A stretch of 64,000 bases of DNA from Pedobacter panaciterrae. GTDB taxonomy: Bacteria; Bacteroidota; Bacteroidia; Sphingobacteriales; Sphingobacteriaceae. A program made the translations under genes and the position numbers. Position 1 is the first letter of the stretch, and the number at the start of each line of letters is the position of its first letter. The stretch covers positions 806,001 to 870,000 of the forward strand of contig NZ_JABMKW010000008.1 in the NCBI RefSeq assembly GCF_013204795.1, in the 5' to 3' direction. This document shows positions 17,081 to 26,314 of the stretch, piece after piece. The notes under the pieces are model-generated. The model was not told the origin of the DNA, did no database searches, and worked only from the letters and a program-made list of their open reading frames with translations.

Positions 17081-19237
17081 ATGAATATACAAATCAGTTA
17101 TTGTCTACGCGCACTGGTGCTCGGTACCATGGTGCTTATCATAAATTTAAGGACCACCTCTGCCCAGCAATCGAAAAAAACGGCTTACCTTTTTACCTAT
17201 TTTACAGGAAATAACGGAACGGAGGAATCCATCAGGTTTGCCTTAAGCAACGATGGTTATACCTACCGTGCGCTAAATGCTGATAAACCTGTGATCAGTT
17301 CGGCAGTAATAAGTTCTACCGGAGGTGTACGTGATCCGCACATTTTGCGTGGAGCCGATGGTAAGACCTTCTATATGGTGGTTACCGATATGGTGGCTGC
17401 AAAAGGTTGGGATTCTAATAGGGCAATGGTATTGTTGAAATCTGCCGATCTGGTTAACTGGACTTCAAGTATTGTCAATATCCAGAAACGTTTCCCTAAT
17501 CAGGACAGCTTATTACGTGTATGGGCACCTCAAACTATATACGATAAAGAAGCAGACAAGTATATGATCTATTGGTCGATGAAACATGGAGCAGGTCCTG
17601 ATATCATTTATTGGGCGTATGCTAATAAGGATTTTACGGATCTGGAGACTGAGCCAAAACAACTCTTCTTCAGCCCGACAAATGGTCCCTGCATTGATGG
17701 AGACATCGTCTTCGACCAGGGGAAATACCACTTGTTTTACAAAACCGAAGACAGTGAAAAAGGAATTCGGGTGGCAGTGTCTGATAAGTTAAAAGAAGGT
17801 TATGTGGCGCGTCCTGGTACAGTACAACAAACTAAAGATCCGGTAGAAGGTGCGGGGGTATTTAAACTCAATAATGGAGAGGGGTATATCTTGATGTATG
17901 ATGTATACACTAAGGGACGCTATCAGTTTACAAAGACTAAAGATTTCAAGCAATTTACAGTGGTTGATCATGAAGTAAGGATGAACTTTCACCCGCGCCA
18001 TGGCACTGTATTGCCAATCACAACTGCAGAAGCGGCAGTCCTATTAAAAAAATGGTACACCCGAGCGGATGTAATGGGGTCTGGACAATCACCGGCGATT
18101 AAGAAAAATAACATTGTGATCGATACCCTAAACTCAAAGGTTTACCTTCCGGTAAAAAACGGGACTTCATTGAGGTCTTTCGATCCGGAATTTGTGCTGT
18201 TTCCTGGTATGAGCATTAGTCCGAAAGGACCTTTTGACTTTACGAAAGGACCTGTTAAAGTAAAAATCACATTGCCGGGGCATAAGCCCCTTGTGTATGA
18301 AGTTACGGCTGCTATCGATCTGAATCCAGTATTGAATGGTTACTATGCAGACCCCGAAATCCTATATTCTAAGAAAACTAAAAAATACCATTTATACCCT
18401 ACCAGCGACGGTTTTCATGACTGGTCAGGAACTTATTTTAAAACCTTCTCTTCCCCTGACCTTGTGGACTGGAAAGATGAAGGGGTGATTGTCGATTTAC
18501 TCAAAGACGTAAGTTGGGCTAAGAAAAATGCATGGGCACCTACCATCGCAGAAAAGAAGGTAGGTAATAGCTACAAATACTATTACTATTTTACCGCTGC
18601 ACAAAAAATAGGGGTTGCTGTTTCTGAAGACCCATCTGGTCCTTTTAAGGATAGCGGTAAGGCGCTGATTGCAGGTAAGCCTGCAGGAATAAAAGGTGGG
18701 CAAGAGATCGATCCCGATGTATTTACCGATCCTAAAACAGGCAAAAGTTATTTGTATTGGGGTAATGGTTATATGGCTGTAGCTTTGTTGAATGAAGATA
18801 TGATATCGATAGACTCTTCATCAATTAAAGTCATCACTCCAGATAAAACTTTCAGGGAAGGCACTGAAGTTTTCTACAGAAATGGAAAATACTATTTTTT
18901 ATGGTCGCAGAATGATACGAGAGATGCAGACTATGGTGTTAGGTATGGTGTTTCCGATTCGCCAACAGGTAAAATCAGTTTGCCGGAAAATAACCTGATT
19001 CTTTCTAAAGACGAATCACAGGCCATTTACGCTACCGGACACAATTCTGTTATTCAGGTGCCGGGTAAGGATGAATGGTATATTGTTTACCATCGCTTTA
19101 CTCGTCCGGCAGGATTGAGCATGGGGCAGTCTGCAGGTTATAACCGTGAAGTGTGTATCGATAAAATGGAGTTTGATGCCGAGGGTAATATAAAAGTGGT
19201 ACAGCCTACATTGAAGGGGATTAGATTAGTTAAATAG
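17081..19237 (+). CDS. Two-domain GH43 arabinosidase, secreted
   Basis: 718 residues with a signal peptide (about 1-29, ending TTSAQQ). Two GH43 five-bladed propellers lie in tandem. Domain 1 (about 33-330) has Asp85 in GVRDPHIL, Asp208 in CIDGDIVFDQG and Glu256 in PVEGAGVFKLN. Domain 2 (about 415-700) has Asp424 in YYADPEILYS, Asp546 in EIDPDVFTD and Glu596 in REGTEVFYRNG. Both keep the three acidic residues needed for catalysis, so both may be active. A linking beta segment (about 345-412) lies between. GH43 enzymes mostly remove alpha-L-arabinofuranose or beta-xylose; in this arabinose setting arabinosidase action is expected. It lies 19 bp after the GH146 gene. Confidence 0.88.
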   Translation: MNIQISYCLRALVLGTMVLIINLRTTSAQQSKKTAYLFTYFTGNNGTEESIRFALSNDGYTYRALNADKPVISSAVISSTGGVRDPHILRGADGKTFYMVVTDMVAAKGWDSNRAMVLLKSADLVNWTSSIVNIQKRFPNQDSLLRVWAPQTIYDKEADKYMIYWSMKHGAGPDIIYWAYANKDFTDLETEPKQLFFSPTNGPCIDGDIVFDQGKYHLFYKTEDSEKGIRVAVSDKLKEGYVARPGTVQQTKDPVEGAGVFKLNNGEGYILMYDVYTKGRYQFTKTKDFKQFTVVDHEVRMNFHPRHGTVLPITTAEAAVLLKKWYTRADVMGSGQSPAIKKNNIVIDTLNSKVYLPVKNGTSLRSFDPEFVLFPGMSISPKGPFDFTKGPVKVKITLPGHKPLVYEVTAAIDLNPVLNGYYADPEILYSKKTKKYHLYPTSDGFHDWSGTYFKTFSSPDLVDWKDEGVIVDLLKDVSWAKKNAWAPTIAEKKVGNSYKYYYYFTAAQKIGVAVSEDPSGPFKDSGKALIAGKPAGIKGGQEIDPDVFTDPKTGKSYLYWGNGYMAVALLNEDMISIDSSSIKVITPDKTFREGTEVFYRNGKYYFLWSQNDTRDADYGVRYGVSDSPTGKISLPENNLILSKDESQAIYATGHNSVIQVPGKDEWYIVYHRFTRPAGLSMGQSAGYNREVCIDKMEFDAEGNIKVVQPTLKGIRLVK

Positions 19238-19352
19238 TTAAATTTCATCTAATAACTGTTAATAAATGCCTCATTAGTACTTGGTAATAAGCCTATTTTT
19301 GAAGGAAAATAAGTTGCCATAACCGGTTTTTTGAGAATTTAAGTATATTAAA

Positions 19353-21740
19353 ATGAAATCATCACTCCTGATACTGGCTGTCGGAATCGCTGTTCTACCT
19401 GCCAGCGCGCAGCAGAAGAAAGATTACCCTATACAGCCTGTGGCTTTTACGCATGTCCATGTAAACGACCAATTCTGGGCTCCAAAAATGCAAGTTAACG
19501 CAACAGTCACAATCCCTTATACATTGCAAAAATGTGAAGATAATGGAAGGATAGACAACTTTTTAATGGCTGCACATGAAATGGAAGGTAAGCTTTCTCA
19601 ATTTACGTTTGATGATACGGATGTATACAAAGTAATTGAGGGTGCCTCATATGCGATGCAGGTGAAGAAAGATCCGGCCCTGGAGCATTATATAGATTCG
19701 CTGATTACTATAATTGGCAAGGCACAGGAAAAGGACGGCTACTTATTTACTTTTCGTACGGCAAATGCAAAGAAACCTCATGAATGGATAGGAAGTAAAC
19801 GATGGGAAAAGGAAGAGGAACTGAGTCATGAACTGTACAACTCAGGCCATTTATTTGAGTCGGCAGCAGCCTATTATGAGGCAACAGGAAAAAAAACTTT
19901 ACTTGATATTGCCCTCAAGAATGCTGATTTGCTGGTCAAAGATTTCGGCCCCGGCAAACTCCAGATCTATCCGGGTCATCAGATAGTTGAAATAGGTCTT
20001 GTTCGTCTTTATCGCATTACGGGCAATCAGAAATATCTGGATCTTGCCAAGTTTTTCCTGGATGTAAGGGGTCCTAAGGGTGATGCATATAACCAGGCAA
20101 ATGCCAAAGTTATAGACCAGCGTACTGCTGTTGGACATGCAGTAAGGGCAACTTATATGTACACCGGGATGGCTGATGTTGCCGCATTGACCGGCGATCA
20201 GAACTATCTTAACGCTATAGATAAAATCTGGGAAGACGTGGTTTATAAAAAACTGTACATCACCGGCGGTATTGGAGCTACTGGTGCAGGAGAGGCATTT
20301 GGGGAGGCTTATCAACTGCCAAATATGTCTGCCTATGCAGAAACTTGTGCAGCCATCGCTAATATCTACTGGAACAGCAGAATGTTCCAGTTACATGGTG
20401 ATGCCAAATACATGGATGTTTTAGAAAGAACACTTTACAATGGCTTACTTTCAGGTGTATCTTTAAGTGGCGATCGTTTCTTTTACCCCAATCCCCTGGC
20501 TTCTATGCACCAACATCAGCGCAGTGCCTGGTTTGCCTGTGCATGCTGTATTTCTAATATGACCCGTTTTTTGCCCTCTGTACCAGGCTATGTTTATGCA
20601 CAGAACAACAATGACCTCTATGTGAACTTATTTATGAGTAATACGGCTGAGGTAAATCTTAAAGCAACTAAAGTCACACTTACTCAAACAACAGGGTATC
20701 CATGGAACGGAAAAGTGGAGATCATCATCAACCCCGAGAAATCATCCACATTTGCCCTCAATATTCGGATTCCGGGATGGGCTGCTCAGTCGCCTGTACC
20801 GGGTGATTTGTATACCTATATGGATCAGGCTAAATCGTCCTTCAAATTACTGCTGAACGGAAAACCTGCAGTTTATAAAATGATCAAGGGTTATGCCGTT
20901 GTAGCACGTCAATGGAAAAAAGGAGATCAACTTATACTCGATCTGCCAATGGAAGTTCAGAAGGTGATTGCCAATGCGAAGGTAAAAGATGATGTTGGCA
21001 GATTTGCTTTTCAGCGTGGACCAATTGTATACTGCCTTGAGGGGCAAGACAACAAAGACGGGCTGGTTCAAAATATCATGGTCGATAAAGATGCCAAAAC
21101 TACTACAGCATTTAATAAAGAAAAATTAAACGAAATCCAGGAGATCTCAGTTGAAGGAACAGGTACTAAAAGACAAGTGAGTTCCGATGAATTAATTCAG
21201 GTAAAACAAAAGGTTACTGCAATTCCATATTATGCCTGGGCAAATCGCGGATCAAGTGATATGACCGTTTGGATTCCTTATGAGGCTTCCTCAGCCAGAC
21301 CACAGCCAGCACCAACTATTGCCTCTTTAAGTAAGGTGAGTTCTTCATTAGATAACCCGCGTTTATTGGGGGCAATCAAAGATCAATATGAACCTGCCGA
21401 TTCAAAGGATACCAATTATCCCTATTTGCATTGGTGGCCAAAAAAGAACACCACCGAATATGTGCAATATGATTTTTCTGAAAACCAAACCGTTTCAGAA
21501 TCCGGAGTTTATTGGTATGACGATGGGCCATGGGGCGGTTGCCGGATTCCGCTTTCATATAAGGTATTATATTTGAAAGACGGCGCCTGGATACCTGTTG
21601 AAATATTAAGTGATTCGGGAATCGCTAAGGACCAGTTTAATTTTCTTAAATTTAAACCGGTAAATACCAAAGCCTTGAAACTTGAAGTTCAGCTGCCGAT
21701 AGAACAATCTTCGGGTATTCATGAGTGGAAAGTAAAATGA
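19353..21740 (+). CDS. GH127 beta-L-arabinofuranosidase with C-terminal beta-sandwich domain, secreted
   Basis: 795 residues, signal peptide MKSSLLILAVGIAVLPASAQQ. The catalytic toroid keeps the zinc site known from Bifidobacterium longum HypBA1: Glu330 and Cys332 in SAYAETCAAIANIYW, and Cys398-Cys399 in FACACCISNMTRF. The second of these Cys is the expected nucleophile. HypBA1 acts on Ara-beta-1,2-Ara linked to hydroxyproline, so hydroxyproline-rich plant glycoproteins are one candidate substrate. Residues about 650-795 form an added domain resembling F5/8-type carbohydrate-binding modules (QYDFSENQTVSESGVYWYDD). It is 115 bp after the GH43 gene; a TATTTTTG box at 19294-19301 fits a -7 element, so it may have its own promoter. 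Confidence 0.9.
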   Translation: MKSSLLILAVGIAVLPASAQQKKDYPIQPVAFTHVHVNDQFWAPKMQVNATVTIPYTLQKCEDNGRIDNFLMAAHEMEGKLSQFTFDDTDVYKVIEGASYAMQVKKDPALEHYIDSLITIIGKAQEKDGYLFTFRTANAKKPHEWIGSKRWEKEEELSHELYNSGHLFESAAAYYEATGKKTLLDIALKNADLLVKDFGPGKLQIYPGHQIVEIGLVRLYRITGNQKYLDLAKFFLDVRGPKGDAYNQANAKVIDQRTAVGHAVRATYMYTGMADVAALTGDQNYLNAIDKIWEDVVYKKLYITGGIGATGAGEAFGEAYQLPNMSAYAETCAAIANIYWNSRMFQLHGDAKYMDVLERTLYNGLLSGVSLSGDRFFYPNPLASMHQHQRSAWFACACCISNMTRFLPSVPGYVYAQNNNDLYVNLFMSNTAEVNLKATKVTLTQTTGYPWNGKVEIIINPEKSSTFALNIRIPGWAAQSPVPGDLYTYMDQAKSSFKLLLNGKPAVYKMIKGYAVVARQWKKGDQLILDLPMEVQKVIANAKVKDDVGRFAFQRGPIVYCLEGQDNKDGLVQNIMVDKDAKTTTAFNKEKLNEIQEISVEGTGTKRQVSSDELIQVKQKVTAIPYYAWANRGSSDMTVWIPYEASSARPQPAPTIASLSKVSSSLDNPRLLGAIKDQYEPADSKDTNYPYLHWWPKKNTTEYVQYDFSENQTVSESGVYWYDDGPWGGCRIPLSYKVLYLKDGAWIPVEILSDSGIAKDQFNFLKFKPVNTKALKLEVQLPIEQSSGIHEWKVK

Positions 21741-21769
21741 TTAATTGGTAGTTAATCAAATATCATCTT

Positions 21770-23167
21770 ATGTTTAATAAATCAATCTATATTAAAAGGA
21801 GACAAGTTCTCAAATCTAAATTTAACAACGGGATTCTACTTTTCATGGGCAACAACGAAAGCCCGATGAATTACAGAGATAATACTTATCACTTTAGACA
21901 GGATAGTACTTTCCTGTATTATTTTGGAATCAATGTGCCAACGCTTTCGGCGATCATAGATATTGATGAAAACAGGGAAATCATTTTTGGAGCAGAAATG
22001 ACTTTAGATGAACTAGTGTGGATGGGAAGGCAAGAGTCATTAAAGAGCAAGTGTGAAAAATGCGGAATAGATGAAGTCCAGATACCTGGTGCACTTAAAA
22101 GTTATGTTGAGCAGGCAGAACATAGGGGTAGAAGTGTTCATTTCTTACCTCCTTATCGTGCAGATAATGAGATCAAGCTGGCTGCCCTGTTAAAGATTGA
22201 TATTGAGGAATTGAATACGGCTTCTTCGGTTGAATTTGTGAAAGCTGTTGTTTCACAAAGGTCTGTGAAGTCGGAGGAAGAACTCATTGAGATAGATAAG
22301 GCAGCATCAGTATCTGCAGATATACACCTGAACGTGATGCAGGCCACCAGACCTGGAATGTACGAAAGAGAAGTTGCAGCAGCCATCCATCAGGCAGCCC
22401 TGGCTTCCGGAGGTAACCTGGCCTACCCGATTATATTAACGGTAAATGGAGAGATCCTGCACAACCATTATCAGGGCAATCGATTAAAGGAGGGGCAACT
22501 CGTACTTAACGATTCGGGCGTGGAAACGGCAGGTGGTTATGCAAGTGATCTTACCCGTACTTTCCCCGTTTCCAAACGATTTACCATTGAACAAAAAGAT
22601 ATTTATGAAATTGTATTGCAGGCTTATCGGGATGCCTCAGCAATGCTCTCGCCAGGCACAAGGTATCTTGACATCCATTTTCAGGCTTGCAAGAGCTTAA
22701 CTCTCGGTCTGAAAGCATTGGGATTAATGAAAGGGAATGTCGAAGATGCAGTAGCCGCTGGAGCACACACTTTATTCTTTCAATGTGGTACCGGGCATAT
22801 GATGGGACTTGATGTTCACGATATGGAAGATCTTGGTGAACAATATGTGGGTTATTCGGATAAGTTGAAAAAAAATACCAGTCAGTTCGGCCTAAAGTCC
22901 TTGCGGATGGGCAAGGAGCTACATCCAGGTTATGTGGTCACAGTTGAGCCGGGGATTTATTTTAATAAAGAATTAATTGACCGCTATACCGCTTCAGGTT
23001 TGTTCTCAGATTTTATAAACTACCCAGCTGTAGAAAAGTTCCGGAATTTTGGAGGTGTCAGGATTGAAGATGATTTTGTGATCGAGGAGGGAGGAGCCCG
23101 CATGCTGGGTAAACATCTGGCAAATACTGTTTCAGAAATTGAAGACATCAGGGATTCCGCCTTTTAA
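21770..23167 (+). CDS. pepP: Xaa-Pro aminopeptidase (aminopeptidase P, M24B)
   Basis: 465 residues without a signal peptide, so a cytoplasmic enzyme that removes the first residue from peptides whose second residue is proline. The N-terminal AMP_N domain (about 1-150, with FRQDSTFLYYFGI) is followed by a pita-bread metallopeptidase domain. The five metal ligands are visible: Asp248 and Asp260 in LNDSGVETAGGYASDLTRTF, His343 in CGTGHMMG, Glu393 in TVEPGIYF and Glu433 in GVRIEDDF. It starts 29 bp after the GH127 gene, so it probably shares the operon, which is unusual company for an arabinosidase cluster. Proline specificity is known for the family; hydroxyproline is not established. An unrelated housekeeping role is also possible. 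Confidence 0.92.
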   Translation: MFNKSIYIKRRQVLKSKFNNGILLFMGNNESPMNYRDNTYHFRQDSTFLYYFGINVPTLSAIIDIDENREIIFGAEMTLDELVWMGRQESLKSKCEKCGIDEVQIPGALKSYVEQAEHRGRSVHFLPPYRADNEIKLAALLKIDIEELNTASSVEFVKAVVSQRSVKSEEELIEIDKAASVSADIHLNVMQATRPGMYEREVAAAIHQAALASGGNLAYPIILTVNGEILHNHYQGNRLKEGQLVLNDSGVETAGGYASDLTRTFPVSKRFTIEQKDIYEIVLQAYRDASAMLSPGTRYLDIHFQACKSLTLGLKALGLMKGNVEDAVAAGAHTLFFQCGTGHMMGLDVHDMEDLGEQYVGYSDKLKKNTSQFGLKSLRMGKELHPGYVVTVEPGIYFNKELIDRYTASGLFSDFINYPAVEKFRNFGGVRIEDDFVIEEGGARMLGKHLANTVSEIEDIRDSAF

Positions 23168-23278
23168 TTAAGAAGCTACCAAAAAAAACACTTATTTAAA
23201 TCCAAGGCCACAAACGGGGTAAAAATGGATTGATACCTGATAAAATACGAAAACTATCCTCATTTATTTGCTTCTAAC

Positions 23279-23293
23279 TTTAACCGAGTTAAA
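23279..23293. promoter_or_regulatory. Small inverted repeat upstream of SusC
   Basis: TTTAAC-CGA-GTTAAA, a perfect 6-bp inverted repeat 34 bp before the SusC start in an otherwise featureless 159-bp gap after the aminopeptidase gene. Position fits an operator. No matching second copy was found in the window, and no convincing full promoter could be placed, so the role is open. Confidence 0.3.
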
Positions 23294-23326
23294 TATATCA
23301 GTCAATTAACTAAACTAGGTTTAAGT

Positions 23327-26302
23327 ATGAAAGCAAAAAATGAGTGTTACAAACACCGTAGTAATGGATTATGGTTTCTTTTGCTCTTCCTTCTTCCCTG
23401 TCAATTGTATGCCCAAAATGCAATTACAATAAAAGGAACAGTTTATGATTCTGCAGACGGAACTACGCTGGTTGGTGTTTCTGTCAATGAAAAAGGTACA
23501 ACAAATGCGTCAAGTACAGACAATAAAGGTAGTTTTATCCTTAAGGTTTCTAATGCCAATGCGCAGCTTGTATTTAGTTATCTCGGGTATAAACTTCAGG
23601 AGGTTTCACTCAATGGACAAAACACAGTCAATGTAAAGCTGGAGCCGGAAAGCAGAGGGCTAAATGAAGTTGTGGTAGTGGGTTATGGTACCCAAAAAAG
23701 AGGAGAGGTAACCAGTTCCATCGCCACGGTAAAATCCGAGGATTTCACAAAAGGAGCAGTAAGAGATGCCGCACAGCTCGTTCAGGGTAAAGTTGCCGGG
23801 CTCAGGATTACAACGCCTTCTGGCGATCCCACTGCCAGCACACAAATCAATCTGAGGGGGTTGAATTCCATCAATGGATCTTCTGAACCTTTAGTCCTGG
23901 TAGATGGAATTCCGGGAAGTTTAAATACAGTTTCTCCCGAAGATATTGAATCAATAGATGTCTTAAAAGATGGTTCAGCTGCAGCGATATATGGAACACG
24001 TGCAACTGGCGGTGTAATCCTGATCACTACGCGGAAAAATCGAGGTAAATCAAAGGCAACAATTGAATATACAAATTATGTAAACGTTCAAAAAATTGCA
24101 AGAAGGCCCGAACTGATGACCGCTGATGATTACAGGCGATTAATTGCCGAGGGTAAGAATTATACAGATTTTGGAAGTAATACCGATTGGCTGGATGAGA
24201 TTTTACAAAATCCGGTAAGTCAGAACCATAACATAAGTTTTTTTGGTGGTACCGGAACTACAAACTTAACCGGGTCAGTAAACTATCGAAACTGGGAGGG
24301 CATATTTTTGCGTACCGGTCAGGAACGACTTACCATTCGGGCCGATTTAAATCATGCCATGTTTGATGATAAGTTAAAAACCAATATTCAGGTGATCAAC
24401 CGAACAACATCCTCCACTCAGGGAGGAGCCGATGGATATGCTTACAGACAGGCGATGATACGTAATCCTACAGACAGAATTTTAACTGAGGACGGAAAAT
24501 GGCAGGAAAGAGCAGTTTATTTTTACGATAACCCCCTTTCCAGAATTAATGAGGCAACAAACGACAATACTTTTCGGGAGATGCGGGTTAGCGGAAGTCT
24601 TGACTATCGCCCGATAAAGGATCTAAGCCTAAAAATACTAGCTTCTAATGTACAAAACAATAATCTGAATGGTAATAGTACTACTTTCGATCACGTAAAT
24701 ACAACCAAAAGTCAGTTGAACGGAACTGCTTCACGGTCTACTTATTCTAATAAAGAAAACCTGATTGAGTTAACGGCTAATTATGCAAAGAGCATCAATA
24801 ACCACAATTTTACATTGCTTGGTGGCTATAGCTGGCAAGATGCAACTTTTGAAAACTTCAGTGCTTATAATTTTGATTTTCCTACAGATGCATATACCTG
24901 GAATCAATTGGAAGCTGGTTCCGCATTAAAAAGAGGACTGGCGGAAATGACCAGTTTCAAAAGTAAATGGCAGCTTGCCGGTTTTTTTGGACGTCTTACT
25001 TATAACTGGGATGAAAAATATCTTTTTATGGCAAGTGTAAGAAGAGAGGGATCGTCAAAATTTGGTGTGAACAATCAATGGGGAACTTTCCCGGCTGCCT
25101 CTATTGGCTGGAGAGTAAACAAAGAGAATTTCATGCGGGATATTGCAGTAGTATCAGACTTGAAGTTAAGGGCAGGCTATGGTGTTACAGGAACAATTGC
25201 GAATGAACCCTATATGTCTCAGAGCAGTTATGATTTTACTTATAACGAAGGTGCATTTATTAATGGTAAATGGGTTCAGGGATTTGTTCCAACAAGAAAC
25301 TTTAATCCGGATTTGCGATGGGAGAAAAAGAAAGAATATAATGTTGGTGTCGACTTTGGTTTATTTGAAAGCAGGGTTACCGGATCCCTCGACTATTATA
25401 CACGGAATGTAGAAGACCTGCTTTATAATTTCCCCGTGCCTGTTCCTCCATATTTAACCGGTAACATGTTCCTTAATGCGGGAACAATGAAAAATTCAGG
25501 ATTTGAAGCACTTTTAAATATTAAAGCAGTAGACAGCAAAATGCTGAAATGGAACACCAACATTACCTATTCGACTAATAAAAACAAATTGGTTGATTTG
25601 TCTAATAAACAGTTTGACGTAACTACTGAATTTTTTGATGCAGGTTACACTGGCGAGCCTATTCAGTCATCAACCCATCGTGTAAAAGTTGGTGGCCCCA
25701 TTGGCCAATTCTTTGTACTTAAAAGTGTAGGGGTAGATGACAATGGGAAATGGTTGGTAGAGAACAAGGATGGACAAGTTATACCCATTGCAGAATCGAC
25801 TGCCGAGGACCGTCAGTATTATGGGAACGGAATTCCTAAATACCTGATGGGCTGGAATAACTCTTTTCAGATTAAGAACTTTGATCTGCAGGTAAACATT
25901 AGGGGAGCCTTTGGTCACGATGTACTGAATATGCAAAGAATGTATTATGAAAACCCTGTTAACAAGGCCTATAACGTATTAAAAACCGCATATGATCCGG
26001 TATATGGTAAACAACTCAATACAGACCTGGTTTATGTTAGCCATTACATTGAAAAAGGCGATTACATTAAAATTGACAACATCACACTTGGTTATACCTT
26101 ACCTAAAGATTTTATCAAAAAGATAAGTAACCTCAGAATCTATGTTTCCGGACTTAATCTATTTACCATCACAAAGTATAAAGGTCTTGATCCCGAAGGG
26201 GTAAGCTATTCAGGTGATTTCACTTTTGCACCTGGAATTGAACACCGGGATACTTATCCTACTACACGGACTTTTACTGCCGGACTTAATGTTTCATTTT
26301 AA
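23327..26302 (+). CDS. SusC-like TonB-dependent receptor
   Basis: 991 residues: signal peptide (about 1-29, LPCQLYAQN), a carboxypeptidase-regulatory-like beta domain (about 33-112: GTVYDSADGTTLVGVSVNEK), the SusC hallmark LNEVVVVGYGTQKRGEV, the plug (LVLVDGIPGS, ESIDVLKDGSAAAIYGTRA) and a 22-strand barrel ending in GLNVSF. It forms an outer-membrane importer with the SusD-like protein encoded 12 bp downstream. There is no STN domain, so it is not controlled by an anti-sigma factor through this route. Neighbours on both sides include peptidases and arabinosidases, so the ligand may be an arabino-oligosaccharide, a glycopeptide or a peptide. Confidence 0.93.
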   Translation: MKAKNECYKHRSNGLWFLLLFLLPCQLYAQNAITIKGTVYDSADGTTLVGVSVNEKGTTNASSTDNKGSFILKVSNANAQLVFSYLGYKLQEVSLNGQNTVNVKLEPESRGLNEVVVVGYGTQKRGEVTSSIATVKSEDFTKGAVRDAAQLVQGKVAGLRITTPSGDPTASTQINLRGLNSINGSSEPLVLVDGIPGSLNTVSPEDIESIDVLKDGSAAAIYGTRATGGVILITTRKNRGKSKATIEYTNYVNVQKIARRPELMTADDYRRLIAEGKNYTDFGSNTDWLDEILQNPVSQNHNISFFGGTGTTNLTGSVNYRNWEGIFLRTGQERLTIRADLNHAMFDDKLKTNIQVINRTTSSTQGGADGYAYRQAMIRNPTDRILTEDGKWQERAVYFYDNPLSRINEATNDNTFREMRVSGSLDYRPIKDLSLKILASNVQNNNLNGNSTTFDHVNTTKSQLNGTASRSTYSNKENLIELTANYAKSINNHNFTLLGGYSWQDATFENFSAYNFDFPTDAYTWNQLEAGSALKRGLAEMTSFKSKWQLAGFFGRLTYNWDEKYLFMASVRREGSSKFGVNNQWGTFPAASIGWRVNKENFMRDIAVVSDLKLRAGYGVTGTIANEPYMSQSSYDFTYNEGAFINGKWVQGFVPTRNFNPDLRWEKKKEYNVGVDFGLFESRVTGSLDYYTRNVEDLLYNFPVPVPPYLTGNMFLNAGTMKNSGFEALLNIKAVDSKMLKWNTNITYSTNKNKLVDLSNKQFDVTTEFFDAGYTGEPIQSSTHRVKVGGPIGQFFVLKSVGVDDNGKWLVENKDGQVIPIAESTAEDRQYYGNGIPKYLMGWNNSFQIKNFDLQVNIRGAFGHDVLNMQRMYYENPVNKAYNVLKTAYDPVYGKQLNTDLVYVSHYIEKGDYIKIDNITLGYTLPKDFIKKISNLRIYVSGLNLFTITKYKGLDPEGVSYSGDFTFAPGIEHRDTYPTTRTFTAGLNVSF

Positions 26303-26314
26303 GTTATAAATATC

